Source: Hyparrhenia diplandra
Lineage: Eukaryota > Streptophyta > Magnoliopsida > Poales > Poaceae
Reading direction: 5' to 3'
Length of the DNA: 64,000 nt
Assembly: GCA_015847255.1 (NCBI GenBank)
Contig: JADLZK010001186.1
Span: forward strand, 62,001 to 126,000
Part shown: piece after piece, positions 1 through 10,061 of the stretch
Position numbering within the stretch: position 1 is the first letter of the stretch
Layout of the letters: every line of letters begins with the position of its first letter
Notes under the pieces: model-generated
Seen by the model: only the letters and a program-made list of their open reading frames with translations
Told to the model about the DNA's origin: nothing
Database searches by the model: none
Position numbers and translations under genes: made by a program

Positions 1-1289
1 TTCTCGTGGGTCTATGTTTGTTACCCGTAAAACGAGAATTGACGGAGTGAGGAATGATAAAATGAGAGATGGAAGAAGAGATGTGGGAGTGAGGGACAGA
101 GGAATGGGGGCGAGTGTCGTACAATTAGAAGTCGAAAGCTAGAAAGCCAGCTTTTGAGCCAAAAAAAAAAAAAAAAAACAAACTAAAGGCTTTTAAGGGA
201 TTGACGAACAGCGAATCGAGTGACTAGGGATGAGGTGCAGTAGTTGGGAGGAGGGATAGACGGACAGGGGGAGGTGGGGAGTGACTAACTAAGAGGGGCG
301 AGAATGAAGAGAGGAACGAAAGGATTTAATGTTTTCAACATATCAGACTTGTGACTCTATGCAAGTTTGCATAGTTTGATCCGCTGGACTAGATTTCTAG
401 TAAGAAACAGATGAGCAAGTGCAGCACAAACTGTTTTTTTTAAGCCATTATATATTGTGCACTGGCGAGTGACGATGATGGAACCCAAACTAATTTTGTA
501 TGAAGACCTGAAGGAGGATATCGACCACCATTTACTATTCAGCTCTGGTCTGCGATCGATGCATGATTACTCACTCAAGGAATGAAGCAAGACAGACATG
601 CATGTGGACGCACGTTTCCTCCCGGAGGGAAGCAGGATGGATAAGCTCAGCGCTAGTACCAGTGCAGCGTCGAGTAAGTACCTACTCTTTGCTGCAGACT
701 GTGGAGAGTGGAGACTGTAGTATATATTGTGTGTTCGAGTCTGAGTCACCAGTCTCAGGTCAGTGCAAATATAATATCTGCAGAGTTAGTTCCACACGTA
801 CTCAGTAGAGTACACGATGTGTGCCAAACCCAGGCCACGTTCGTCATATATGAGCAAGTGTACGTACGTCAGTTGTTCACCAGTGTACGTACGTCAGCAA
901 ACTAGGAGCGCCATGAGTCATGACCATGACGATGGATGGCGCATCATATATATCCAACACGCTATACATACTACTAGGTGATGGTGATCTATATATCTAT
1001 CTGTTCCTGTTTCCGGTAGCAATCCATAGAAATCTCATTGCATTTGTCACCACAGACAGACACGTATATCGATGACTACTGTACATTGTTGGCAAAATGA
1101 TAACTCGAGCTACTAAACTGTTGGCGAAATTTTATTAATAAACCCGACCCACCAATATATATTGAGTTAGGTTGCGTGATTTTCAACCTATGATCTGATC
1201 CTTGAAGAATCCCGACCCAAAGTAGAAGACCTAAAAAAAATATTAGTAGAGAAACGACTTTCCATTCGCATCTTTACTCTGGGTTGTAT
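1..1289. other. intergenic, no gene seen
   Basis: I see no convincing coding region. There is a poly(A) run at about 161-178, several short TATATA stretches around 940-1000, and repeated short TGTACGTACGTCAG words at about 858-897. Open frames here are short and resemble no protein I know. Confidence 0.5.
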
Positions 1290-1452
1290 TGAAGTCCGGG
1301 ACTAAAGGGAGCATTAGTCCACGGGTCTAAAATTCACGGGCACCAAAGACCCTTTTGTCCCGGTTCGTAACACCAACCGGGACTAAAAGTCATCCATCCT
1401 TTTAGTCGTGGACTAAAGGTCTCCCACCCGAAACTAAAGGTCCCCCACGGGT
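1290..1452. mobile_element. CACTA-type subterminal repeat fragment
   Basis: The stretch carries several direct and inverted copies of the words GGGACTAAA and TTTAGTCCCG or close variants, including CCGGTTCGTAACACCAACCGG, a palindromic arrangement common in grass CACTA-derived MITEs. No complete terminus or target duplication is visible, so this is a fragment. The family assignment is from memory of grass repeats. Confidence 0.4.
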
Positions 1453-1488
1453 CAATTCAAAAAAAGAGCGCCTAGAACTTTGTCACGT

Positions 1489-1775
1489 GTGGTGTTCAGT
1501 TGAGTTGGTAAGAAATCTACGCGCGAGGCAAGGGGTCCTGGGTTCGAATCTCACACACCGCAAGAGCGGGTTCCCAAATCGTGTGTCCGGTCAGACTCAG
1601 GCCAAAGATTTTGACACAACAAATTTTTCCTAGTCTGACCTAATTTGATCAGATCTCCCGACTCCAAACTGTGACAACTACCAAGTGTGAAACAAAAGCT
1701 CTATTTTTTTCATCATTCTGTTGTAATGGCGCCCCAATGTCTGAGCCAACAAATAAATTCCCCTTGAAAAAAAAA
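1489..1775 (+). mobile_element. tRNA-like head with A-tailed body, SINE-like
   Basis: Bases 1489-1561 are 73 nt and fold partly like a tRNA. The 7-bp acceptor stem GTGGTGT/ACACCGC pairs throughout (one G-U pair), and the T arm has TTCGAAT in its loop with 4 of 5 stem pairs. The D arm is weak, the anticodon stem has only three pairs and position 33 is not T, so this is not a working tRNA. The B box GGTTCGAATC is good. A body follows and ends in an A run at 1764-1773. This fits a tRNA-derived SINE; no clear target duplication was found. Confidence 0.4.
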
Positions 1776-1887
1776 TTAGGTTCTCATTTGCCAAAAAAAC
1801 AAGTCATATATTATGTAAAAGAGTTCTGAATCCACTATCAAAAGAATTCAAACTACATCTTTGTCCACATTCCTAGGTGAGCATATA

Positions 1888-2127
1888 CTCCCTCCATCCC
1901 AAAATATCATGCGCCGTTGGTGTGCGTGCCACAAGTTTGACTCGATTTGTAGAAAAAAATATGTGCAACATTTGTATCTCCAAATAAATTTATTAAAAAA
2001 CTAGATTCAAAGATCTTTTCAATGATACTAATTATGTACCATAAATATTAATATTTTTTAATGTATATTTAATTAAAGTTATTTCTAGGGAAGCACAATG
2101 TTTGAGATAATTTGGGGACGGAGGGAG
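1888..2127. mobile_element. Stowaway MITE
   Basis: The element starts CTCCCTCCATCCCAAAAT and ends TTGGGGACGGAGGGAG, inverted ends flanked by TA at 1886-1887 and 2128-2129. That is the Tc1/mariner (Stowaway) signature. It is about 240 bp, AT-rich and has no coding capacity. Its interior closely matches the element at 6542-6775 (shared stretch around the words CCGTTGGTGTGCGTGCCACA), so both belong to one subfamily. Confidence 0.85.
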
Positions 2128-2129
2128 TA

Positions 2130-2689
2130 TGTCCTCGAATGCATAGACATTGTGTCAGTGTTATCCACATCTGCATCCTCCAAAGGTATCATCGTCTGGT
2201 AAGTCTTTGCATATTGGTAGCCAAACAAATGCATCGTGCAACACATTTACTAGCTGGCAACCGGTGGAAAACTGCTTTGGGAGCATGTAGGCGGAAATGC
2301 TGAAAGGCAAGAATCATGTGGTGCAACACTTACACGCCATTCATCTGCCTAAGTCATCTTTAGTCATGGTCATAATCAATAAACCTATGTACTATATCTC
2401 TATTTTAATGTGGCACCAATAAAAAAACAAGCAAAATCAGCGGTTAGTTAGTAGCTAGTGTAGTAATCTTTTCTTATCTCATAACAAAAAAAAATAAATA
2501 AAAAGAAATAAAAAGAATGAGAAACTAGCACACACCGGACACGCTAAGATCCAGTTCGTATTCTCAGAGCACGATTTGATCCTTTTAATTTGTCTATAAA
2601 TTTAGCGAGACTTTAGATAGTTTTGACTAGTAATAGAACTGAATTTGATTCTTTTTCCGACCGATGCAACCAACAGATAAGAGTCTCAA
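2130..2689. other. intergenic, no gene seen
   Basis: Mixed-composition sequence with A-rich tracts near 2485-2515. No protein similarity or repeat structure recognised. Confidence 0.4.
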
Positions 2690-3048
2690 ACTAAGATATT
2701 TATCGCTGGAAAAGGCGTGTCATTTTGACGCTGAGCGGCTGAGCCCCAGGAATAGCATTCCTGTGTGCACCAGTCCGGGTGCCCCTACCACGCGCGTGAT
2801 CTCCCGTAACTTCCACACGAATCTCACCGAACGACCCAACGGCCCGCCACGCGTACGCCCGCGACTTCACACGACATCCGCGCGCGTCCCCACTTTTTGT
2901 AAGCAAAAACTGCGAAGCTTCGTCTGAAACGAGCTCAGTTCGCTGGCGAGCTTGACGTTGACTTGAGGTCGGGTCAACGCAGGCATCTCTTCTAGAGTTC
3001 TAGCTCGCTCTAAGTTTCGTTCTGCCCATGCATATGCATCCCTGGCGC

Positions 3049-3057
3049 CTATAAATA
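3049..3057 (+). promoter_or_regulatory. TATA box of zinc-finger gene A
   Basis: CTATAAATA lies about 180 bp before the first ATG copy at 3235. The surrounding sequence, including GCCATTGCTTA just downstream, is conserved at the matching TATA box of unit B. The core promoter therefore predates the duplication. In unit A the retroposon now lies between this box and the intact open frame. Confidence 0.65.
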
Positions 3058-3144
3058 CGTGGCCATTGCTTACCATCAAAACATTGGATACAAACTTGCT
3101 TATTATCCATAGAAACAGCGTCTAAGAACGTGTTATATTAGGCA

Positions 3145-3250
3145 CGTGCTAATAATACACTACTTGTTCTCACGTGACCTATTGCAGTGTATTCATACGT
3201 GACCAAGCTAGCTAGCTGTGGATCGATCGGACATGGCCACAACCACGACC
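3145..3250 (+). repeat. 106-bp target duplication, left copy
   Basis: The sequence from CGTGCTAATAATACAC to CACAACCACGACC is repeated essentially perfectly at 4868-4973. The two copies flank the poly(A)-ended insert. The duplicated block holds the end of the 5' leader and the start codon of the zinc-finger gene, so an ATG (3235) opens here too, but its frame ends within about 11 codons. Confidence 0.85.
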
Positions 3251-4867
3251 CGAGCGACCACATAACATCCTCATCCCCACCCGGCTCCCGAGCGCCCCCT
3301 TCGGGCGACTCGGGCGCCCACCCGCCGCCGCCGGCTCCCTCCCGGTGCCCTCCGGCGTCGCCGTCGCCCCCTCGCCAGCGGTGGCGGCGGCCCGCCGCTT
3401 CGAGCCCTCAACAAGGGGCTCGGCCGGCTGCCCTCTTCCTTCCATCTCCCTCCCCTCCGCCTCCACGGATCCGCCCGGCTCAAGCCGGCGGCGCCGCCCG
3501 GCGTCCTCTTGGGCAGCTCGCCCGGCCGGATCCGGCGCCCATCGGCGGGATCCGGTGGTGTCCCGCTCCTGCGCCTCCCCAAGCCCTCCCTCTCTTCCTG
3601 TCCCGCCATGGCGGTGGCCATGGCGGGCTTCGCCCGGGCGCCGGGAGGGCGCGCCGCCGCGGATCTGGGGCCCTGGACCTTGGATCCGGCGATGGCGGCC
3701 TCCCCTCTCCAACCCCGCGCGACGGGTGTGCGGGATGGCGGCCATGGCGGCGGGAATGCGGGCTGGATCGGACCCTAGGGCCCCTGGATCCGCGACGCCG
3801 GCCCGGCTTGCCCCTCGCGGTGGCCATGGCGGCCGGGTCCGCCGTTGGATGCTTGGATCGGGTACTTCGCCATCGGATCTGGCGTCCTCGGTCCCGGCTG
3901 GCCTCTCTCACAGACCGTCGCGCTGGGCGGCGTCGACTTGGGCCTGGGCTGTACTTTGCGGCGGCGGTGACGTTGTCTTCCTCGGTTGGGCTGTGGTTGG
4001 GGAGGTGGGGCCCTTCGTTCGAGTGTGCGATTTGTTGGGGCGGCGTGGCTTGGAGGTCTTGTCGGCTCGCACCGCGGTGGTGTGGGCGGGGACTCCGACA
4101 GTGCGCCATCGACGTCGTGGTGGCGTGGTTGGCGTCGTCGCCCCTTGGTGACTTCATGGCATGGAACTCCGGCGAAAGCTTAGCCCGACGCGGTCGGGCG
4201 GGCGATGGCGGCATCCCTTGATGTCGCTCCCTTCTTGAAGGCATCGTCTTCGGGATCCATGCCTTGTCACCGGGCGCCGGAGTATCTCTACGGCTCGTCA
4301 CTCCCCCCGGTCGTGGTGGCCTTGGTCGTCTGGCTCGTTGCTGCTCCTATCTGCGCTTCACGTCTCTCCGCACTTGGGTTCGTCTAGCTAGTGAACATTG
4401 GTTCTGTCTCCGGCAGATGCTTTGCTGCCAGGTGCTTTGTTGGGATGGATGCTTTGCCGTCTCGAGTGGTTCGTTGGCGGATGCTTTGCCGCCGTGTTCG
4501 TTGGCGGATGCTTTGCCGCCTTGGTTCGTTGGCGGATGCTTTGCCGCGGGTCTTCGGGCTCCTCTTGGGCATTTGTCGAGTTGCCAAGAGTGAGTGGTTC
4601 GTTGGCGGATGCTTTGCCGCCGTGGTCGCCTTCTTCGCGCGCCTTTCGCTTCTAGCTTCCCAAGTGTTGAGTTCTCCGTAGTGATAGGTTCAGTTGTTGG
4701 GCTTGTTAGGTGGTGGGTCTGCCCTACCCCCTCCCCTCGCCTTGCTTCTTTGTTTGTATGTGTTTGCAGGGTTCGCAAGTAACTGTGGATTACGGGTGAA
4801 TCCTTTGTACTTTCCAACTTCCCTTAATGAAGCACGTGCTAATGCACGCGAAAAAAAAAAAAAAAAA
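3251..4867 (+). mobile_element. poly(A)-tailed retroposon, probably L1-LINE derived
   Basis: The insert is very GC-rich in its first kilobase, with many GGATCCGGCG words typical of grass LINE 5' regions. It ends in about 18 A residues (4850-4867) immediately before the right copy of a 106-bp direct repeat. A poly(A) end plus a target duplication is the mark of target-primed reverse transcription. I see no reverse-transcriptase domain, so it is either a short non-autonomous LINE derivative or a retrocopied transcript. Several overlapping frames are open on both strands, an effect of base composition. The unusually long target duplication makes a local tandem duplication the main alternative. 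Confidence 0.6.
4420..4625 (+). repeat. minisatellite of about 31-bp units
   Basis: The word GTTGGCGGATGCTTTGCCGC recurs at about 4471, 4500, 4529 and 4600, and a related GATGCTTTGCCGTC lies at about 4447. Some spacers are close to 30 bp. It lies inside the poly(A)-tailed insert and has no evident coding role. Confidence 0.75.
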
Positions 4868-4973
4868 CGTGCTAATAATACACTACTTGTTCTCACGTGA
4901 CCTATTGCAGTGTATTCATACGTGACCAAGCTAGCTAGCTGTGGATCGATCGGACATGGCCACAACCACGACC
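4868..4973 (+). repeat. 106-bp target duplication, right copy
   Basis: Second copy of the 3145-3250 block, directly after the poly(A) run. It restores the leader and the ATG at 4956 that opens the zinc-finger frame. Confidence 0.85.
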
Positions 4974-5498
4974 GAACGACCCGACGGCGGCGAGCAAACC
5001 AGCTGCTGCGGCTGTAACTCGTCGTCGCTGTCGACGGCGAGCAAGGTGATTGTGAAGCATGGCGCTGCCCACCACCACTATCAGCAGCAGCACCAGGCCG
5101 GCGGCGGCGGCGGTGGTGCGTTCGGTGCAAGACGTCGCGGGCGCGCATTCCCGGCGTTCCAGGCGCTGGGCGGCCACCGCGACGAGCCACAGGCGGCGGC
5201 TGGTGCGCGCCACGGCCTCAACCTCCTCCTCGGCGCGCCCCGGAAAGGCACCGCCCGCAGGCGCGCCAGCGGCGTGCACCGGTGCAGCAACTGCGGCGCG
5301 GTCTTCCCAACCGGACAGGCGCCGGGCGGACACATGCGCCGCCACAGGGCGGCAGCAGCGTTCGATGTCGTCGCCATGTCGGTGCATGGAGAGGGCGAGA
5401 CGACGACGAGGGTTGTTGATGCCTTGTCTGGAGAACTTCTCCAGGGTGAGAGCGAGGATGATGTCGCGGGGCCCATTAGGTTATTCAAGTTCATATGA
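4956..5498 (+). CDS. ZAT-like two-finger C2H2 zinc-finger protein (copy A1, finger 1 damaged)
   Basis: This intronless frame encodes about 180 residues and resembles plant ZAT/C2H2 transcription factors, which bind DNA through fingers containing QALGGH. Finger 2 is intact: a C-x2-C pair in CSNCGAVFPTGQ, then a GGH box (APGGH here instead of ALGGH) and HMRRH, at about residues 109-131. Finger 1 keeps FPAFQALGGH but lacks the CxxC pair (GARRRGR where FRCKTCGR is expected) and the last His. Comparison with copies A2 and B suggests three single-base indels in this finger, two of which compensate. The ATG was chosen because it matches the ATG in unit B. The protein ends in PIRLFKFI, conserved in all three copies. 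There is no clear EAR motif. Either the gene is decaying or the sequence has base errors here. Confidence 0.6.
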   Translation: MATTTTERPDGGEQTSCCGCNSSSLSTASKVIVKHGAAHHHYQQQHQAGGGGGGAFGARRRGRAFPAFQALGGHRDEPQAAAGARHGLNLLLGAPRKGTARRRASGVHRCSNCGAVFPTGQAPGGHMRRHRAAAAFDVVAMSVHGEGETTTRVVDALSGELLQGESEDDVAGPIRLFKFI

Positions 5499-5944
5499 AC
5501 CAACACGAACGGTGACACGTATGGTGATCAGTATCATCAAAATTTACTGGACGGACTCCCTCGTTTTAAAGTGTGGTTGAATGCGAAACTACACATGCCC
5601 ATTACCTCGTGCGTGTTTACATCACTAGAGGTTTAGTTTATTTTATTACCAAACTGTCAGTACAATCAAAATAAGTACATACTTATGCATATATATTTGG
5701 GAAATGTCTAAGGTTTAGTGTTTCTGATTTTTTTATTAATTACCTATATACATCAATCCAATTCCCGGAAGAAGATACCTACTATGAATAATCACTCTGC
5801 AATTCTTTTTGTGAAATCTAGTGATTCTTTTCTTAAGATATATTTGTCACATTGACAAGTAATAAGAACATAAAAACCAAAGGAATTGTAGTCATCTGCA
5901 ACTACTCACACTGTGACACTGTAGTCATATCTATATGCATGTAC

Positions 5945-6289
5945 ACGTCAGCAGTGGCGGCCACCGCACGAGCCACAGGCGGCCGCTGGTGCGTGCGCAC
6001 GGCCTCGACCTCCTCCTCGGCGCGCCCGGGAAAGGCACGCGCCGCAGGCGCGGCCAGCGACGTGCACCGGTGCAGCAACTGCGGCGCGGTCTTCCCAACC
6101 GGACAGGCGCTCGGCGGACACATGCGCCGCCACAGGGCGGCAGCAGCGTTCGATGTCGTCGCCATGTCGGTGCATGGAGAGGGCGAGACGACGACGAGGG
6201 TTGTTGATGCCTTGTCTGGAGAACTTCTCCACGGTGAGAGCGAGGATGATGTCGCGGGGCCCATTAGGTTATTCAAGTTCATATGAACC
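5945..6289 (+). pseudogene. truncated C2H2 zinc-finger gene copy A2
   Basis: This copy starts inside finger 1 and has no promoter or start codon of its own. Early in the sequence one frame reads GGHRTSHRRPLV and LDLLLGAPGKG, the normal second half of finger 1 and the linker of ZAT-like proteins. Finger 2, CSNCGAVFPTGQALGGHMRRH, is perfect but in another frame, so at least one indel separates them. The C-terminus matches A1. It is a useful reference for the undamaged sequence of finger 2. Confidence 0.75.
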
Positions 6290-6541
6290 AACACGAACGG
6301 TGACACGTATGGTGATCAGTATCATCAAAATTTACTGGACGGACTCCCTCGTTTTAAAGTGTGGTTGCATGCGAAACTACACATGCGCATTACCTCATGC
6401 GTGTGTACATCACTAGAGGTTTATTTTATTTTATTACCAAACTGTCAGTACAATCAAAATAAGTATATAGTCATGCATATATATTTGGAAACAATGTCTA
6501 AGGTTTAGCATTTCTGATTTTTTTAATTAATTACCTATATA

Positions 6542-6775
6542 CTCCCTCTGTCCCTTAAAGACCGTCGCCGTTGGTGTGCGTGCCACAAGTTTGACTTTAT
6601 TTTTAGAAAATACGTGTAACATTTTTATCTCCAAATAAATTTGATAAAAATCTAGATTTAAAGATCTTTGCAATGATACTAATTATGTATTATAAAAATT
6701 AATATCTTTTAATATATATTTAATCAAAGTTCTTTTTTTAGGAAGCAAGCGACACTCTTTTAGAGACCGAGGGAG
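6542..6775. mobile_element. Stowaway MITE inside copy A2 downstream region
   Basis: Starts CTCCCTCTGTCCC after TA (6540-6541) and ends GAGACCGAGGGAG; the right flank is GA, probably a mutated TA. The interior matches the MITE at 1888-2127. The empty site is seen at about 5748 in copy A1 and about 25322 in unit B, so the insertion followed both duplications. Confidence 0.85.
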
Positions 6776-6975
6776 GACAGCAATACAATTCGGAAGAATT
6801 GAAGATACCTACTATGAATAATCACTCTGCAATTCTTTTTGTGAAATCTAGTGATTCTTTTCTTAAGATATATTTGTCACATTATCAAGTAATAAGACAT
6901 AAAAAACAAAGGAATTGTAGTCATCTCCAACTACTCACACTGTGACACTGTAGTCATATCTATATGTACACGTCA

Positions 6976-8189
6976 GACACTTCAACGCACTCATCGCTTA
7001 AGACTTGTGACCTTTGGCGACTCCATCGATCGCTTAGTAATCTCCAGTTGAGCACATATATATGGCGTTCAAAGAAAATATTGCCGAAATTCCAGTGTTC
7101 GATCCCATCGAGGACCAAAAAGCATACCTAAATCCTAAACCCTACTTTGCACCACCTTCTATCAACTAAGATGATTCCGATTAAGCACACATGTTACCTT
7201 TTTCGCGGGGTTTCATGACTTCCACTCATTGTATGCATCTGCATAAACATGTTGAGTACTTCGTAAGAATAAAAAATACCCAAAAGTTAGTATATTGTAG
7301 ATGAGAATCTCTATTAAAATCTCAAGCAATTTTGTTGAAATTTTTGTACAGCAGCTGTTCTGGATCAGGGCAGAGAGTGAACCCCATAGTGAAATCCCAA
7401 TCCATCGGTGGAATCATTGTGTGCTGCCCATCCACCCGTCTTTTTCTTCGCATAAAGTCCGATAATAATGAATCTATACCCTACCCTAAGTAAACCTTGA
7501 CTCGTAAAGTTATATCTAGAGCTTCTTCACCGTGTACTATGACTTATGAAACATAATTGTGATCAACTAATACTGAACGAAATGAAATGATAATAGTTTT
7601 ACTAGAGATCTAAATTAAATTTAACTTACTATTGTTTGCAATCTTTTATGGTCATGGTTGCCAATACACGATTGACACAAAGTGTGCAAACATGAATAAA
7701 TATAGGAAATTATTTAGTTAATTGACTCAATGACTCCATGAGATATATATAGAGTCATGCCTTTGAGATCAAAGCAAAACAACTATGTTCCCTATATATT
7801 CCAAAACTTAGGTCATTTTAGTTTTGTTTGAAGTCAAACTTATCTGATCTTGATCAAATATATAGAAAAGTTTACGAGCATCTAGTTAGTTTTCATAGAA
7901 TACATCATGAAATATTGTAAATGATAATATATGTTTGTACAAATTTTAGCCTAAGATATAAAAAGTCTTTGGCATAAAACAAAACTAAAACGACATACAC
8001 GTTGGAGCATACGAGGCAGATCTGTCATTTGTAAAACTTGTAATATTGTAGGTTTATTATTATATAGCTCTTGATCCGAGTTTAAGACTTATAAGGCTCA
8101 TAATTGTACAAATAAACTGTACGCGCACACCTCGCTTAGTACAATAGTACTCCTAATAGTTTGCACTACTGTGGCTCACAAGCAGAGTG
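6976..8189. other. AT-rich intergenic DNA with an old MITE
   Basis: No gene seen. About 7783-8000 resembles a degenerate Stowaway-type MITE, with TTTTAGTTTTG near one end and AAAACTAAAACGACA near the other. The same element is in unit B at about 26225-26595, so it predates the duplication. Confidence 0.45.
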
Positions 8190-8420
8190 GATCGATCGAG
8201 TCGTCAGTTGGATTCATTTTGGTGTCGGTTGCTGCAAACGAAGGCAGCATCAGCTGAATTTCCTGGAAACTTCGGAGGTGTCACTGCAACAGCGACAGCA
8301 CGTCGTGCGTAGTACATGAGTGAGAAACTTCCAAAAGCTTGTCTGTTGGCTATACAACGAACATGAATGCCAACAAGGTTTTGGATATGCTTAACAAGGT
8401 ACATCTTCAATACCTTTGTT
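8190..8420 (+). other. conserved exon-like segment (unit A copy)
   Basis: Matches 26905-27145 in unit B. Both copies read through a stretch translatable as LLQT(T)KAASAEFPGNF and finish with AACAAGGTACATCTTC, which contains a possible GT splice donor. The longer unit B copy opens with an ATG and a basic, Ser/Arg-rich start like a mitochondrial presequence. In unit A the frame is interrupted. I do not recognise the protein. It may be the first exon of a lost gene. Confidence 0.3.
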
Positions 8421-9231
8421 CCACGACAAGCTTGACCTATGCAAGACTCGGTCTTAAGCTATGTCAAGATATGTATATGCACTCCAGCATTGAGCTGATA
8501 CGCATCGGTTATTCCCTTTATCTCATATATTTGGGAAAAAAAAAAATCATTCTCCCTTATCTTAATTAGTCTTTTAATTGTACTGGGTCTTGACACGGAT
8601 ATGATGACCTGCAGCTGGGTCACTTCATTCCCTAATATTCTTTTCATACTATATATTGGATGGTATGGTCGGTCTTAGTGCGGGTTTTATGAAAATTTCA
8701 TAGGCATTAAATAAGCTAACATTGTATATAATATAAATAAATGACGAAAGAGATGATGAAAGTTCCATGAGATGAAATGAGTTTCGTGGGAACGAGACCT
8801 GTACATTTTTTTTTGCAAGGTAAAAGAGGGAAAATTTCATTAGCCAAACTGTATATTACAATCAACACTAAGGAGGTCATGTACGCACACAGGCGCCTGT
8901 GCCTCCACCAAGTCGCGGAATGATCATTACGCCTAGCTAGGTGAGCTAATTCATGAGCTACTTTGTTGTTCTCCTCTTGACTTTTGAAATGCTCCATTCA
9001 GGTAACAGTTGTACATGTACACTATTTTCAACAAACAAGAAAAATCCTCTCTGAGAGCGGCCTAACATGTATGCATGAACCACTCTTTTTGACGTCGGGT
9101 TATCAAAACGAATTTAACCTAGAGGTTGTTTGTTTTCATGATTTCAGTTTGCCATCGATTAACAACGTGAATGGGTTGTGCTGCTTTGTGTTTGGATAGA
9201 ACAGGTGATACTATATCACAGAGTGAACTGA
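8421..9231. other. intergenic, no gene seen
   Basis: AT-rich sequence mostly shared with unit B (27146-27748). No supported coding region. Confidence 0.4.
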
Positions 9232-9690
9232 TGCAGATTAGTACAACTCCACTACCCCTCTCTCTGCCCATGCGATCCGCTCCAGAAATCAGCGCTGTTG
9301 CCCTCCTTGATCACACCCATGTGCTCCGCCCCGCTATTCCCATGTCCCCAGCCGCCATGCCCGCACCCAAGATCTCCTAGCTTGAAGCCAACTGTTGCAC
9401 CAACAACCACCCATGCCATCCGGGCTCCCCGAGCACCGTTGGTCAAGCACCCAAGGCCAAGAACCCAACTATGGCTCCCACGGGCTGAGACGCCAGCGGT
9501 TGCGTAGGGTGTCCGAGATGCCCGCCATGGCGTCGACCTTGGTGACGAGGGCCCCCGCACTTTGCACGGCCAGCGGCCAAGAAGAAGTTTTCCTCTTCCT
9601 CGAAAGAGGAGACAAAGAACATGTGGCACTCACACCGCGAACAAAACAAAGAGCAATTTTACTTAGTTCCTCTCAGAACATAACAAGTTG
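9232..9690. other. GC-rich duplicated segment, unidentified
   Basis: Matches 28940-29345 in unit B, including GCCCAAGATCTCCT and the run coding for Lys/Ser-rich residues on one strand or a Glu-rich run on the other (FSSLEEEENFF on the minus strand). The two copies do not keep a common full-length frame, so a present-day protein is not supported. It could be an exon of a lost gene. Confidence 0.3.
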
Positions 9691-9730
9691 ACACCGGTAG
9701 TTGATTGCATTACCGTTTCCACACCTATTA

Positions 9731-10030
9731 CTGAAGTCGAGGGGAAGAATGACGAATTAGCGTGGAGAGGAAGAAGAGGCACAGGAAGGCGAGGTCGAGG
9801 TCTCCTTCGTGGAGTTTGAATGTGTTCAATACATCGATGATCCTTTCTCTCGCTCTCTCCGGGTCTTATATCGATTATAGGGGTCGCGGCCCGCCGCGCC
9901 GTGCAAGCGCCCAGGCCGGCCCACGCCTCGTCGAAGAACTTGGGATTCGCCTTCCTAGGCCTTAGATCCTTGGGCCGGCCCGTTGCCTGCTCCTCGGGCC
10001 CGTCAAGCACCGCCTGGCAAGCCGTTGACA
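9731..10030 (-). mobile_element. 3' LTR of Reina-type gypsy remnant
   Basis: On the minus strand the sequence begins TGTCAACGGC right after a purine tract (GGTGGGGGA, 10031-10039) and ends at about 9731 with CTTCA. That gives a TG...CA LTR of about 300 bp. A TATAAGACC-like box lies at about 9869-9876. The left edge is set by comparison with unit B, where the flanking genomic sequence continues without it. Short LTRs are usual for the Reina lineage. Confidence 0.6.
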
Positions 10031-10056
10031 TCCCCCACCTTTGAGTACCGCTTGTC

Positions 10057-10061
10057 CCCAA
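10057..10061. repeat. target site duplication CCCAA (left)
   Basis: CCCAA directly precedes the Tekay 5' LTR and recurs at 23301-23305 directly after the 3' LTR. Confidence 0.85.

Larger units (their letters stand above)
5167..6975 (+). repeat. local tandem duplication of finger gene plus downstream DNA
   Basis: Bases from the GGCGGCCACCG of finger 1 (about 5168) through about 5944 are repeated from about 5945 to 6975. The junction at about 5945 joins the downstream sequence GTACACGTCAG directly to the middle of finger 1. This is the product expected from unequal exchange. The second copy then gained the Stowaway MITE at 6542. Confidence 0.75.
2690..9735 (+). repeat. segmental duplication unit A (partner 24063-29425)
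   Basis: From the promoter words ACTTCCACACGAATC at about 2810 to ATTGCATTACCGTTTCC at about 9707, the same order of sequences recurs in unit B from about 24100 to 29402. The shared parts are promoter with TATA box, zinc-finger gene, AT-rich downstream region, exon-like piece and GC-rich piece. The copies are clearly diverged. Copy-specific insertions here are the retroposon at 3251-4867, a second truncated finger copy with downstream DNA at 5945-6975, and the MITE at 6542-6775. Confidence 0.8.

Noticed and set aside
1489..1561. A functional tRNA gene
   Set aside because: Weak D arm, three-pair anticodon stem and no T at position 33.
3187..4221. Long Pro/Ala/Arg-rich open frames on both strands (up to 344 codons)
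   Set aside because: They lie in the GC-rich part of the poly(A) retroposon. Several overlapping frames are open on both strands because stop codons are rare at this composition, and none shows a domain.
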